Shown piece by piece: positions 1 to 11,221 of a DNA stretch of 64,000 bases. A program made the translations under genes and the position numbers. The notes beneath the pieces were generated by a model. The model saw only the letters and a list, made by a program, of their open reading frames with translations, did no database searches and was not told where the DNA came from. This DNA comes from Amaranthus tricolor. Its lineage: Eukaryota > Streptophyta > Magnoliopsida > Caryophyllales > Amaranthaceae. Where the stretch lies: contig NC_080056.1 in the NCBI RefSeq assembly GCF_026212465.1, positions 19,453,727 to 19,517,726 of the forward strand, given 5' to 3'. Positions within the stretch are counted from its first letter, which is position 1, and each line of letters starts with the position of its first letter.

Positions 1-2217
1 GGGAACAGTAGTATGTTCTGGTTCATCAGCTTGATCGTCATTCTGTTCAGCCACTGGATTGGCTTGCTCTTCTGTGGGAACAGCTGGATTGGGAACAGTA
101 TGTTGGTTCCGACGTACTGGCTGTTCCTGATCAAGATCGTTTCTTTCTGCCTCTTCTGGGATCAGCTGTTCACCTGCTGTTCCTTTATCGTGCATTTTCA
201 TTTCTTCTTCATCATTCTCTAGATTTGCAAGACCTATCTGAAAATTATTTGTATCCTGTTCACTTGACAAAAAGTTAGTTTCATCGAAGATTATGTGAAC
301 AGATTCTTCCACGCTCATTGTTCTTTTGTTATAAACTCTGTAAGCCTTACTATGTGATGAGTAGCCAAGAAATACTGCTTCATCACTTCTTTCATCAAAC
401 TTCCCTATATTTCGTTTTCCATTCACATGAACAAAACATTTGCATCCAAGCACACGAAAATAGGAAATATTTGGTTTAACACCTTTAAGCAGTTCATAGG
501 GTGTCTTTGAAGTGATTGGTCTTATTAATACACGATTCAAAATATAACATGCAGTATTAACAGCTTCAGCCCAAAAATTTCTAGGTAGACCACTAGCAAT
601 TAACATGGTTCTAGCCATTTCTTCTAAAGTTCTATTTTTTCTTTCAACCACACCATTTTGTTGTGGTGTTCTTGGTGCGGAAAAATTGTGACTTATTCCA
701 TGTTTATTGCAATAACTCATAAAACTTGAATTTTCAAATTCTTTACCATGATCAGACCTTATGTGAATAATTTGATTATTGGTAGATTTTTGTATTTTAT
801 TAGCGAAAGAAACAAACTCATTAAAAGCTTCGTCTTTACTAATTAAAAATAAAGTCCAAATAAATCTACTATAATCATCAACAATAACAAACACATATCT
901 TTTGCCACTTCGGCTTCGTATTCTCATAGGTCCACATAGATCCATATGTAGTAACTCAAGTGGTTTAGAGGTGGTCACAACATTCTTTGATTTAAAAGAT
1001 GACCTTACTTGTTTTCCTTTGGCACAAGGATCACAAATTTCATCCTTAAGAAATTTTATAAATGGTGGTCCTCTTACTAGGTCTTTTGATCTTAATGTAT
1101 TAATCAATGTATAACTAGCATGACCTAGACGCTTATGCCAAAGAACTGGGTCGTCTTTTATAACGCTTAGACACGTTAGACTGTTTCTGGGAACAGTGTC
1201 TAGGTCCACTACATAAGTGTTCCCTTTTCTGATTCCCTCTAGAACGGTGTCTCCTGTGTCATTCCTAGAAATAATGCATCTTTCAGAAGTAAAGTTTACA
1301 GAGTTACCTTTATCACAAAATTGAGAAATGCTAAGTAAGTTATGTTTCAAATTCTCGACTAAAAATACATTGTCGATGGCATGGGAACAGGACCTTCCAA
1401 CCTTTCCTTTGGCGATTATCTCACCCTTCATATTGCCACCGAAGGTTACTGTTCCCCCATCATAGGCTTCAAGTGAGAGAAATTTAGAATTGTCACCCGT
1501 CATGTGCTTGGAACACCCACTGTCGAGATATCATGAGTTGTTCCCCCTCACTTGGACCTGAAAAAAAGTTAATTGTTAGTAATAGGAACCCAGGCTGTCT
1601 TGGGTTCCTTGTCGATTTTACTAGAATCTGCTTTCTTAATCCGAACGTTATCGACATAATTTTTGTTGGACACAGTGTATTGTTCCCTCTTTGTACACTG
1701 GTCCTTCAGATGACCAGTTCCTCCACAGAAGGAACAGATTCTGTCACTAGGGAGATCAACATAAGCTTTCTTCTTCTTGTTATTCTTAAAATAATTTAGG
1801 CCTTGTGAATTTTTTCTTTTGGCATCTTGAATCCATTTGGGAGTAATTTTGATTTTCCCTTTTTCTCTTGAATTTAATTCAAGCTTATTATTGTTGATAC
1901 GGTTGGATTCTAGATTTGATTTTAAATTTTGAAAAAACATTGCACAAATCTTTAGTAGATGCGTCATTCAATTCTTTATTCAAGCCTAATAATTTGTATT
2001 GTGATAACTCAATATTAAGAATAACATTTTCCTTTTTAATTCTCTCCATATTTTCCTTTAGAATTATGTTTTGGTCCAACAAACCGAAAAATCTGTTTTG
2101 GACATCGGATCTAAAAGAGTTTATATATGAGACATGGTCTTTGCTTACCTTGAGTTCCTTTTCCAACTGGAGACACTTATCATTGCAATTTTCTAATTTA
2201 GCTTGTGTCTCTTTCCA
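1..2217 (-). pseudogene. Copia-1: Ty1/copia gag-protease-integrase fragment
   Basis: Read on the minus strand from about 2217 down to the window edge. Gag shows a coiled-coil-like stretch (1888-2217) and a CX2CX4HX4C zinc knuckle (CSFCGGTGHLKDQC, near 1705-1745). The protease motif DSGCSKHMTG lies near 1500-1530. A GAG-pre-integrase region (LWHKRLGH) follows, then an integrase core with HMDLCGP, an RSDHGKEF stretch and the copia hallmark PQQNGVVERKNRTL (near 625-670). From 1530 to base 1 the frame stays open and runs out of the window, so reverse transcriptase would lie to the left. Breaks: a TAA at 1569-1571, a frame change, and a TGA at 1531-1533 just before the protease motif. The 5' LTR is missing because the element is cut at 2217 by Gypsy-1. 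Family assignment is secure; the clade is not resolved. Confidence 0.9.
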
Positions 2218-5200
2218 TTCTGGTCAAAACAGCAAGAATGGGGGAAATTCGAGAATAGAGGCTAGAATGCAGAAGCCTTTGTATGATCGTAATGGGAAGG
2301 AAAGAATCTTCAACTGTAGGAGATGTCAGAAGAATCACCCAGGAAGGGACTGCCGGGGTGCGTTAGTGGACTGTTCTTACTGTGGTAAGCCGGGCCATAG
2401 AATGTACGAGTGTTATACTCGCATAGGACAACAAGAGTTGCAAGGGGGAAATCATAGAGGTTTCCAACAGCAAAGACTCACTAACGGACGAAGTAGTAAT
2501 GAAGCTGGAAGGGGGAATCACAATGGTGGAAGTTTTGGCCGAAACTTGGGAGGTGCCTCAAACCCTAGGTTTCTGGGAAATAACTCCGGTGTTCAGCAAC
2601 GACCGGGAAATGCTAGAAACGAGAATATCTTTTCAAGCCAACGTGGTAATCAAGGAGGTGTTACTACTTCTACTCAGAACGACGGCAGGCTTTCAGCAGT
2701 TAACTCGAGGGAGGCAGCGCAAGCGTCGGATGTGGTCATAGGTACGTTCTGTATTAATACAAAATCCGTTAAAGTACTGTTTGATTCTGGTGCATCGTAC
2801 TCGTTTGTTTCAAAGTCTAGAGTTAAAGATTTAGAATTGGAGAACCCCGAGAAAACATCTTTTTCAGTCTCTACTCCTTCTAGGGAGACTTTTCAATGTA
2901 ATACGTTGTTCCGTGAAGTGCCGATTAAGATAGGGAAAGTGAAATTTCCAAGTAATTTATTTTCTCTAGAAATGGATGATTTAAATGTAATACTTGGGAT
3001 GGATTGGTTAAGTAGATACAAAGCGATAATAGATTGTGAAGAACAGTCAGTGACCTTAAGTGGACCTAGGGGGGAGAAGGTTAAGTATAGGAGTCTTCCT
3101 AAGGGACCAAGGATAAAGATCGTATCATCATTAAAGGTCAAGAAGTTAATCAAGCAAGGGCAACCGTGGTTTCTGTGTAGTATAAGTAAAGTAGGGGAGC
3201 GGGAGTTGCAGCTTGAGAACATTCCAGTGGTCTGTGATTTTAGAGATGTTTTTCCAGAAGAACTTCCTGGTATGCCGCCAAGAAGGGACGTGGACTTCTC
3301 GATTGATCTAATACCTTGGACAGGGCCAATTTCAAAAGCTCCTTACCGAATGGCTCCGAAGGAGATGGAAGAATTGAAAGTCCAATTGGAAGAGTTGTTA
3401 GAGAAGGGTTATATAAGACCTAGTGTGTCGCCTTGGGGAGCCCCAGTGTTATTTGTAAAGAAAAAGGACGGAACGATGCGTCTTTGTATTGATTACAGAG
3501 AACTTAATAAGGTCACTGTTAAGAATAAGTACCCGTTACCACGGATCGATGATCTTTTTGATCAGTTGCAAGGGGCAGGAGTCTTTTCCAAGATTGATCT
3601 GCGGTCAGGGTACCATCAGTTACGTATCAAGGAGGAGGATATTAGTAAATCAACTTTTAGAACCAGATACGGACACTTCGAATTTACCGTGATGCCTTTT
3701 GGGTTGACCAACGCACCTGCAGCATTTATGGGGTTGATGAATCGGGTTTTTAACGCGTACCTCGACAAGTGTGTGGTGGTGTTCATTGATGATATTTTGG
3801 TATATTCCAAGAGCCAAGAAGAACATCAAGAACATTTAAGGATAGTCTTGCAGATTCTGCGAGAGAATCAGTTGTATGCTAAGTTTTCGAAGTGTGAATT
3901 TTGGTTAGAGCAAGTGGCTTTTCTGGGTCACATTGTTTCCAAGGAAGGAATTTCCGTTGATCCAGCAAAAGTAGCAGCTGTTCGAGATTGGTCTACACCT
4001 CGGAATGTTACAGATATCCGGAGTTTCTTGGGATTAGCAGGATACTATCGTCGTTTTGTGAAGGACTTTTCTCGCATCGCTCGTCCACTGACAGCCTTGA
4101 TGAAGAAAGAAAAGAAGTTCGAATGGACTGAGGAGTGTGAGAAGGCATTTCAGTTGTTGAAGGAGAAGTTAACTACAGCCCCTGTGTTGACCTTACCTGA
4201 TCCATCCATGGAATACTCTGTCTATAGTGACGCTTCCAAACATAGGTTAGGTTGTGTTTTGATGCAAGATAAAAAGGTGGTGGCATATGCTTCGCGTCAA
4301 CTAAGGACTCATGAGGTGAATTATCCAACACATGACTTGGAATTAGCTGCTGTGGTTTTCGCATTGAAAATCTGGCGACATTACCTTTATGGTGTCAAAT
4401 GCAAGGTCTTTACGGATCATAAAAGTTTGCAATTTTTGTTCACTCAATCCGAGTTGAATTTGCGCCAACGACGTTGGTTAGAACTTATCAGTGATTATGA
4501 TTTAGAGATTTCATATCACGAAGGCCGTGCGAATGTAGTCGCTGATGCTTTGAGTAGGAAATCGAGACATTCCGTCTCAGCGTTAGTAACCTCTGAGGAG
4601 TTGTGTAAGGAGTTTGGGAGAATGAACTTGGAGATAATCCAAGAAGGGGAATTGGAAGCCAAGTTGAGTGCCTTGTCTATTCAACCTACCATTTTCGAAG
4701 AGATTATGGCTAAGCAACTGGAAGACCCAAAGTTTATAAAACTTCGGGAGCAGATCAGTGAAGGGAAAGCTGAAGGTTTTATAATTCATGAGGACGGTAG
4801 TCTTCGTTTTAAAGGACGGTGGTGTGTGCCGGATGGATGTGACTCCTTGAAGGAAAAATTATTGAACGAAGCTCATTATTCTAGATACTCGGTTCATCCT
4901 GGTGGGGATAAGATGTATCAAGATTTAAAAAGCATGTTTTGGTGGTCCGGTATGAAAAAGAATATTGCTGATTTTGTTTCCAAGTGTTTAACGTGTCAAA
5001 AGGTTAAGAGTGAACATCGAAGACCAGCTGGGTTATTGCAACCTCTGGAAGTCCGAGTCTGGAAGTGGGATGACATATCTATGGATTTCGTGTTAGGGTT
5101 GCCACGAACTAAGGCTGGTAATGATACTCTTTGGGTGATTGTGGATAGGCTTACTAAGTCTGCAAGGTTTGTTCCGATGAACTGTAAGTGAGATATGGAA

Positions 5201-6073
5201 CAACTTGCTCGTGCCTACATTAGATACGTTGTTCGATATCACGGGATACCTCGTACTATTGTCTCTGATCGTGATACTCGATACTTGTCACATTTTTGGA
5301 AGTCATTACAACAGGCTTTGGGAACCACTCTTCTTCATAGTACGTCTTTTCACCCTATGACGGATGGTCAGACTGAACGTGTCAATCAGATACTAGAAGA
5401 CATGTTGAGAGCAATAGCCATGGAATGGCAAGGTTTATGGGATGAACATTTGGATTTAGTGGAATTCTCTTATAATAACAGTTATCAGGCAACAATTCAA
5501 ATGGCTCCGTTTGAAACACTGTATGGTCGTAAGTGTCGTAGTCCTGTATGTTGGGATGATTTTACTGAATCTGTCACCTTAGGACCTGATATGCTTGTAC
5601 AAATGACTGAGAAAGTAAAGTTAATTCGCGAAAAAATGAAGGCAGCCCAGGATAGACAAAAATCGTACGCCGATCTCCGACGTCGGCCTGATGAGTACGA
5701 AGTGGGCGACAAAGTCCTACTCCGTGTGTCTCCAATGCGAGGTGTGGTTCGTTTTGGTGCTCGTGGGAAGTTAAGCCCGCGTTTCATTGGCCCCTATGAT
5801 ATTGTGGAGCGGATTGGGAAGTTAGCTTACCGGTTAGCGTTACCTAATACGCTGGGTAAAGTTCATGACGTTTTTCATATCTCCCAGTTAAAACGTTATG
5901 TTGCGGCTTCTTCGCATGTCTTAGACCCGGAACCGTTAGAACTTGATGAAAGCCTCACTTATGAAGAGCAACCTGTTCAGATTTTAGATAGAAAGGTTCG
6001 CAGTACTCGGCGAAAAGATGTTGCAATGGTTAAGGTTCTATGGTCAAATCATCGGTCACAAGAGGCAACTTGA
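2218..6073 (+). pseudogene. Gypsy-1: Ty3/gypsy gag-pol, 5'-truncated
   Basis: Retrotransposon polyprotein starting inside gag. In order: zinc knuckle [14 protein letters not shown] (near 2370-2410); aspartic protease LFDSGAS (near 2780); reverse transcriptase with [13 protein letters not shown] and the catalytic FIDDILVYS (3781-3810); RNase H starting YSDAS (near 4230); integrase HHCC zinc finger (4870-4990); integrase core with [12 protein letters not shown] and GQTERVNQ; and a C-terminal ILDRKVRSTRRKDV tail like that of chromovirus-type Tekay/Del elements. The frame is open to an in-frame TGA at 5189-5191 inside the integrase core, then open again to a TGA at 6071-6073 where related elements continue E-A-T-W-E. 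The apparent Met at 1916 lies in antisense copia sequence and is not a real start. Gag N-terminus and 5' LTR are lost. Ty3/gypsy is certain; Tekay-like is inferred from the tail and the long LTR. Confidence 0.93.
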
Positions 6074-6328
6074 AAAACAGAAGCTTCAATGCGAGAGAAG
6101 TATCCGCATCTTTTTCCTCAGGTTAGTAAGTTACGGGGACGTAACTTTTTAAGGGGGTAGGAAGCGGTAGAATTTTGCGTTTTGCGCGCTTTGAGGTTTA
6201 TTTTGATCTATTTCTTTTGTTGTGTGCTTGCTTTGTCGTTTTTTATGTGTGTGGTTGTTATGTGTTTTGTGTTTGGTTGTTGTGTGTTTGGTGTCTGTAC
6301 GTTGAGGTTTTGGGGTCAAAACCTTTTT

Positions 6329-6341
6329 AAGGGGGGTAGTC
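6329..6341 (+). promoter_or_regulatory. Polypurine tract of Gypsy-1
   Basis: An A/G run (AAGGGGGG) sits immediately before the TGTAACACC start of the 3' LTR. This is the expected plus-strand priming site, and it fixes the LTR start at 6342. Confidence 0.8.
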
Positions 6342-7043
6342 TGTAACACCTCGATATTTTTCCGATATATTAAATGATTTGCTAGTAATATTATTATTAT
6401 TATTATTATTATTAGAAGAATATATTATTTATTAAATTATATTAAATTATTTATTTTGTTAGTGGGTTAGATCATGAGATTTCAACTTTTAAGGCAATTA
6501 AAATCATTTTAAACCCAAATCTTTTTCCTAATCTATCTTTAATTTAAAAAAAAAATAAAAAAAAAATTAAAGTGGGAAGGTGATTGGTTTGGCCGGCCAT
6601 ATGGAGAATTAAGAGGGATTAGTAACCTCTTAGGAAGATTGAAGATCAAGGAATTATTGCCTTCCATAATTATTGCCTTACTTTCCTTAATTCCTTTATT
6701 TCCTTAATCTCCTAATTACCTTACATCTTTTCATTTTCAAACCATTTGCAAGTAAGAAAACACTCCCAAAACACTACATTTCTCACGCCTAAATCCTCCA
6801 ATTTGGTTCATCAATTTTGGTGTTGTTCTTGAGCAATTGTGAGTAATTTTAACCTAGTTTTATTTTTAAGCTTTAATTTAAATTTCTATGATTTTTATGT
6901 GTGTTATTTTATAGTTATGATTTGTTCATAATTTAAAAATTCATGTGTGAAAGTATGATGTATTTTTCTTTCTAGATTAATGTATGGTTTTAGGGTTTTA
7001 GATATGTTTACATGTGTATGAAGAATTGTTTGATGAATGATTG

Positions 7044-7308
<265 letters not shown>

Positions 7309-7716
7309 AAAATGGTTGCTCATATAAAAAAAAATGTATGTGGTGATGAAAATTTATTTTTATTTTTATTGATTAATAGAAGAGATTTATAATGTTGGTA
7401 GAGAAATATACATGTATATATGTGGTGTGTTTGTGTGTGTGCATTGGTGTAAAAAGAATTATTTTTGAGAAAAATATAAATAAATAATTAAAATTTATTT
7501 TTTTTGGATGTGATCATGAAAATTATGTAAATTTTATTGTTTAGATTTAATAGGGAATAAAGCATTGAAATTTATATTTTTGTGATAAAAAAAAATGAAA
7601 TCCCGTAGGTTTTGAAAATGATGGAAAAATTGTGTTTTTGGAGCATTTTTGGCTTTAAAATTAAGATAAAAATACTTATACTATGTTATTAATTATGAAA
7701 ATTGGTACTCGGGGGT

Positions 7717-7751
7717 TTTGACAGTTTGACAGTTTGACAGTTTGACAGTTT
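7717..7751. repeat. TTTGACAG short tandem repeat
   Basis: About four copies of an 8-bp unit (TTTGACAG) in the Gypsy-1 LTR; the motif recurs singly near 7816. Confidence 0.85.
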
Positions 7752-9017
7752 TATGGAAAATTGGTACTATGGAAAAATTGTGTTTTTGGACGCAACGGTG
7801 AAGTCGGATTTTCAGTTTGACAGTTTTAAGATGAGTTTCTGGACAGATTGTATAGGCTGTCCGGTTTTGTGTATATACCATGTCATAGTATGTGATGGAT
7901 GTTCATGTTGTGTGTAGTATTCTAGGTATGGATGTGATTGTATATGTATGTGTTGGATGATTTGAGGAAAATGTGTATGCGTGCTTATTTCCCGATTACG
8001 ATTGAACCTTGTAGGAAGTCGATTCGTGACCGGGAATTGATTGAGACGCTTGCGAGTTGGTTATTTTGCTTAAGATATGTACACGCAGCGTGGTTCGCAT
8101 TAGTCCGATGTATCATATAATAATGGTATACAAAAGTAAAGTATGGATATATATAGTACGAATAATGTTATCTTTCGAATCAATAATTTTTATACATTGT
8201 TTTGATAAGCAGAGGTAGTATGACCTCACTAACTTTAAAGTGGACGTAATATGACGTCAATTGGTGGAAAAGAATTACTCGCGGTATATGAGGGCATTAT
8301 GAGCCATCGCGGGGGTATGCATACTTAACCATAGGCACCGAAGTAAGGCGAGTGTCTATGGTAGAGGCTTGCTTAGGGGTTAGCTCCCCCTAATGTATTG
8401 TCTCGCTTATGGAGTTTGGAGTGTACCGGCAGTATGGCTGGATAGTACAGCAGTATGGCTGACTAACTTTTACATGAAAATAAATATTCTTAATAAGCAT
8501 GATCGAAGCGTACGGTTCTGTGATTTGTTAGTTAATTAATTAAAACTTTCTCTTGTGTTATTATTTATTTGGTATGCGACGTTTGCTGACGTGTACTTTT
8601 GGTCTTAACGACCCTGCGATGATGTTGTTTCCTATCTGGGCAATGACTAGCAGTAAGTTAAGTTGCAGGTCTGGGGAGTGAGGATTGTCCCTTGAAGAAA
8701 TAAATTATTAGGGTAGAGAAGTCTTAATAAGAACTTCAAAATTTAGTTTAAAGTACATTTGGTTTTTATGAGGCGACTTTCGTTCTCAAGTTGTAATAAG
8801 TAGATTTAACTTTTCGTTCTTATCCGCTGCTAAGAATTTCTTATTATCTAGTAGTTCTTAATAACGCTAATAGAACTCGATCCGCACGTTTTCCTTAACT
8901 TCAAAACCGTTTTAAAATTGTTTTCTAACATCCCGGTTTTACTCGGATTATAGTTGTCTCGTTTTTAAAAGGTCATTTTCTCTTTTCGTACGACCCGAGT
9001 TATTCTGAGATGTTACA

Positions 9018-10508
9018 CCCACATTTAGAAGCTTATATGTGTGTAACAGCACACTGGATAGATCGAAATTGGATTATTCAAAAAAGAATAATTGCTTTTG
9101 AGACAATGCCAGAAAGACATACCGGTGAAAACATAAAATATAGATTAGTAGAGATATGTAGAGAATGGAACTTATTAGATAAAATATTTTGTTGTTCAAC
9201 TGATAATGCAACCGCGAACATTAAATGTATAGAACTTTTGTTTAACGAACCTGCCTTTAGTTTAATCCTTGGGGGTAGCTTATTACACATACGTTGTTGT
9301 GCGCATATAGTTAACTTATCTTGTCAAGTAGGCATAAAACAATTAAGTGAATTATTAGAACCAATTAGGGATATAGTGAAATGGCTTAGGATCGGAAAGA
9401 TAAAAAGAAGATATAAACAATTATGTGACCAATACCAACTTAAAAAAGTGTATTGGTCATTAGATACTCCTACACGTTGGGGCTCAACCAACGATTTATT
9501 AAGAAAGGCGATTGCTTATCGCCCAGTAATAACACAACTATATAGTGAGTGTACAGATAGTTTCATAGCTGATGAAACTTGGGAATTAGCAATAGGTGTA
9601 CATAACATATTAGAAGCGTATGATCATGCGACTAAGATTTTTTCTTATGTTTATGAACCGAACGTTCACTTAGTAATAAGTGAATGTATTACTATTTTTT
9701 ATCATCTACTTAAACATACACATGAAGATACTAACCCACAATTAAGGCCGATTCTTGCAGATATAATGGAAAAATGGAAATCATATTTTACCGATTTCCT
9801 TATATTTATGGAATCGCAACCATTTTGGACCCACGTTTTAAAACTGAGGTTCTAACTAAAGTAATAGGATTTTATTATCAATCGTTAGATCGCCCGTCTT
9901 CTGATGTACAATATTATGTAGGAACATGTAAAAAATATTTAGTTGAACTCTATGATTTTTACGCTAGTGTATATAACCCGAAACGCGATATGTCTGGGCG
10001 TGCTAGCGTTTCGGCTCGTCCCACTTTCTATAATTCAGTAGTAGCTAACATAATGACTCAAGATGATAGTTTTGTAGGATCTTCTTCTTCCTCGACCACA
10101 TATTTAGAACTAGATAGTTATCTTAAACACCACTTTGAAATAGACCCAAGTGTCTATAATATTTTGGAGTGGTGGAAAGAAAAATCTGTTAAATTTCCCA
10201 TTTTATCGAGAATTGCAAAGGATATCCTTGCAATTCCCGCGTCAACTATTGCGTCGGAGTCTGCTTTTAGTGCAGGTGGAAGAGTTTTGGACGAAAAGCG
10301 ATCTCGTCTTGCTCCACATAGTATTCAAATATGTGTTTGCAAGAAAGATTGGGATCAAGCGGAGATTCGAACACAAGGACTAAGGAACGATGATGATCAA
10401 GACGACGATGATGATCCATGGATGATGATGGATACAACTTCATCATCGTCAGGAGGAGAGTCAGCAGAAGCATCTAATCAACCACATGATGATGACGAAG
10501 ACGAATAG
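9018..10508 (+). pseudogene. hAT-1 transposase, 5'-truncated and frameshifted
   Basis: The reading begins right at the Gypsy-1 LTR boundary with the hAT core (AYMCVTAHWIDRNW), continues through CAHIVNL, TPTRWGST and ILDPRFK, and ends in the hATC dimerisation region (YLELDSYL, WWKEKSVKFPILSRIA, IPASTIASESAFSAGGR). An acidic Asp/Glu-rich tail closes the protein at 10508. The first part is open to about 9800; from about 9774 the protein continues in another frame, so one frameshift lies near 9780-9810. The BED zinc finger and the first catalytic region are missing. The hATC part resembles the RICESLEEPER/Tam3-like group. Family certain, subfamily not. Confidence 0.9.
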
Positions 10509-10858
10509 GATCAATCCGACAAGCGACAACGATGAATCAACACTCAACAACTATAAATAAAAGGTATGACAAAGAACTACGTGGGCTTTGATTCCTTCGG
10601 GATACGTAGGTAGCTTAGTATTCATTTGGGTACTAGGTTCAAGTCCATTTTCTCCCTCTTTTTTTATTAATCATCTTTATCGACATTATCATTGATTCGT
10701 TTCTTATTAATTTATTTTTTTCCATTCTTTTTAGTAAATATTTCAATAATGATGACAACTTGACATGCAATGAATTTCGCTAATAATCAAGTAATCATCA
10801 AAGGTACGTCCGCGATATTATAGTATTTTTTTATTATACAAAAATTTAAAGAAAAAAT
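10509..10858 (+). other. hAT-1 3' untranslated region
   Basis: Non-coding sequence between the hAT-1 stop and its GC-rich subterminal block. Nothing else is recognisable in it. Confidence 0.55.
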
Positions 10859-11050
10859 TAAAATGGAACCGATGGTCCGACCCGCCCGTCCCGTGAGTTG
10901 GAACCGCCGGAACCGCCTCATGAACCGCCAAGGAACCGTTTGGAACCGCTCGGAACCGGAACCGTTCGCGACAGGTTCCAAATGGAACCGGAACCGGGTG
11001 GAACCGGAACCGGAACGGAACCGGACCAACCCGGACCGTGGCCATGCCTA
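10859..11050 (+). repeat. hAT-1 subterminal GGAACCG repeats and 3' terminal inverted repeat
   Basis: A GC-rich island in AT-rich DNA made of many GGAACCG / GAACCGGAACC units, ending CCGTGGCCATGCCTA at 11050. Read inward from the end this is TAGGCATGGCCACGG, a typical plant hAT terminus. The next 8 bases, CATATGAC, would be one copy of the target duplication; the partner copy was lost with the 5' half. Reading frames across this block are artefacts. Confidence 0.75.
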
Positions 11051-11221
11051 CATATGACTATTATTTTCAATTCTAAACATTTCAACACAATAATATATGC
11101 CAAATAGTTTTGTGTGCCAAGTTTCGTGCATAACAAACCATGTTTGACCTACGTTACGCGCGAAATTGACAAAAACGCTTAAAAACCCTTAAAATCGCAA
11201 CTTAAAATCGAATTTGTGTAC
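11051..11221 (-). repeat. One 168-bp satellite monomer in the Ulp1 intron of A1
   Basis: Matches the monomer of the array at 57854-59455 (CATATGACTATTATTTTCAA, CACAATAATATAT, GTGCCAAGTTTCGTGCA, AACGCTTAAAAAC). It follows the splice donor GTACAC (minus strand, 11221). hAT-1 has replaced the rest of the intron. Confidence 0.85.

Noticed and set aside
10787..11136. Overlapping open frames on both strands with Arg/Pro/Gly-rich products
   Set aside because: They translate the GGAACCG subterminal repeats of hAT-1.
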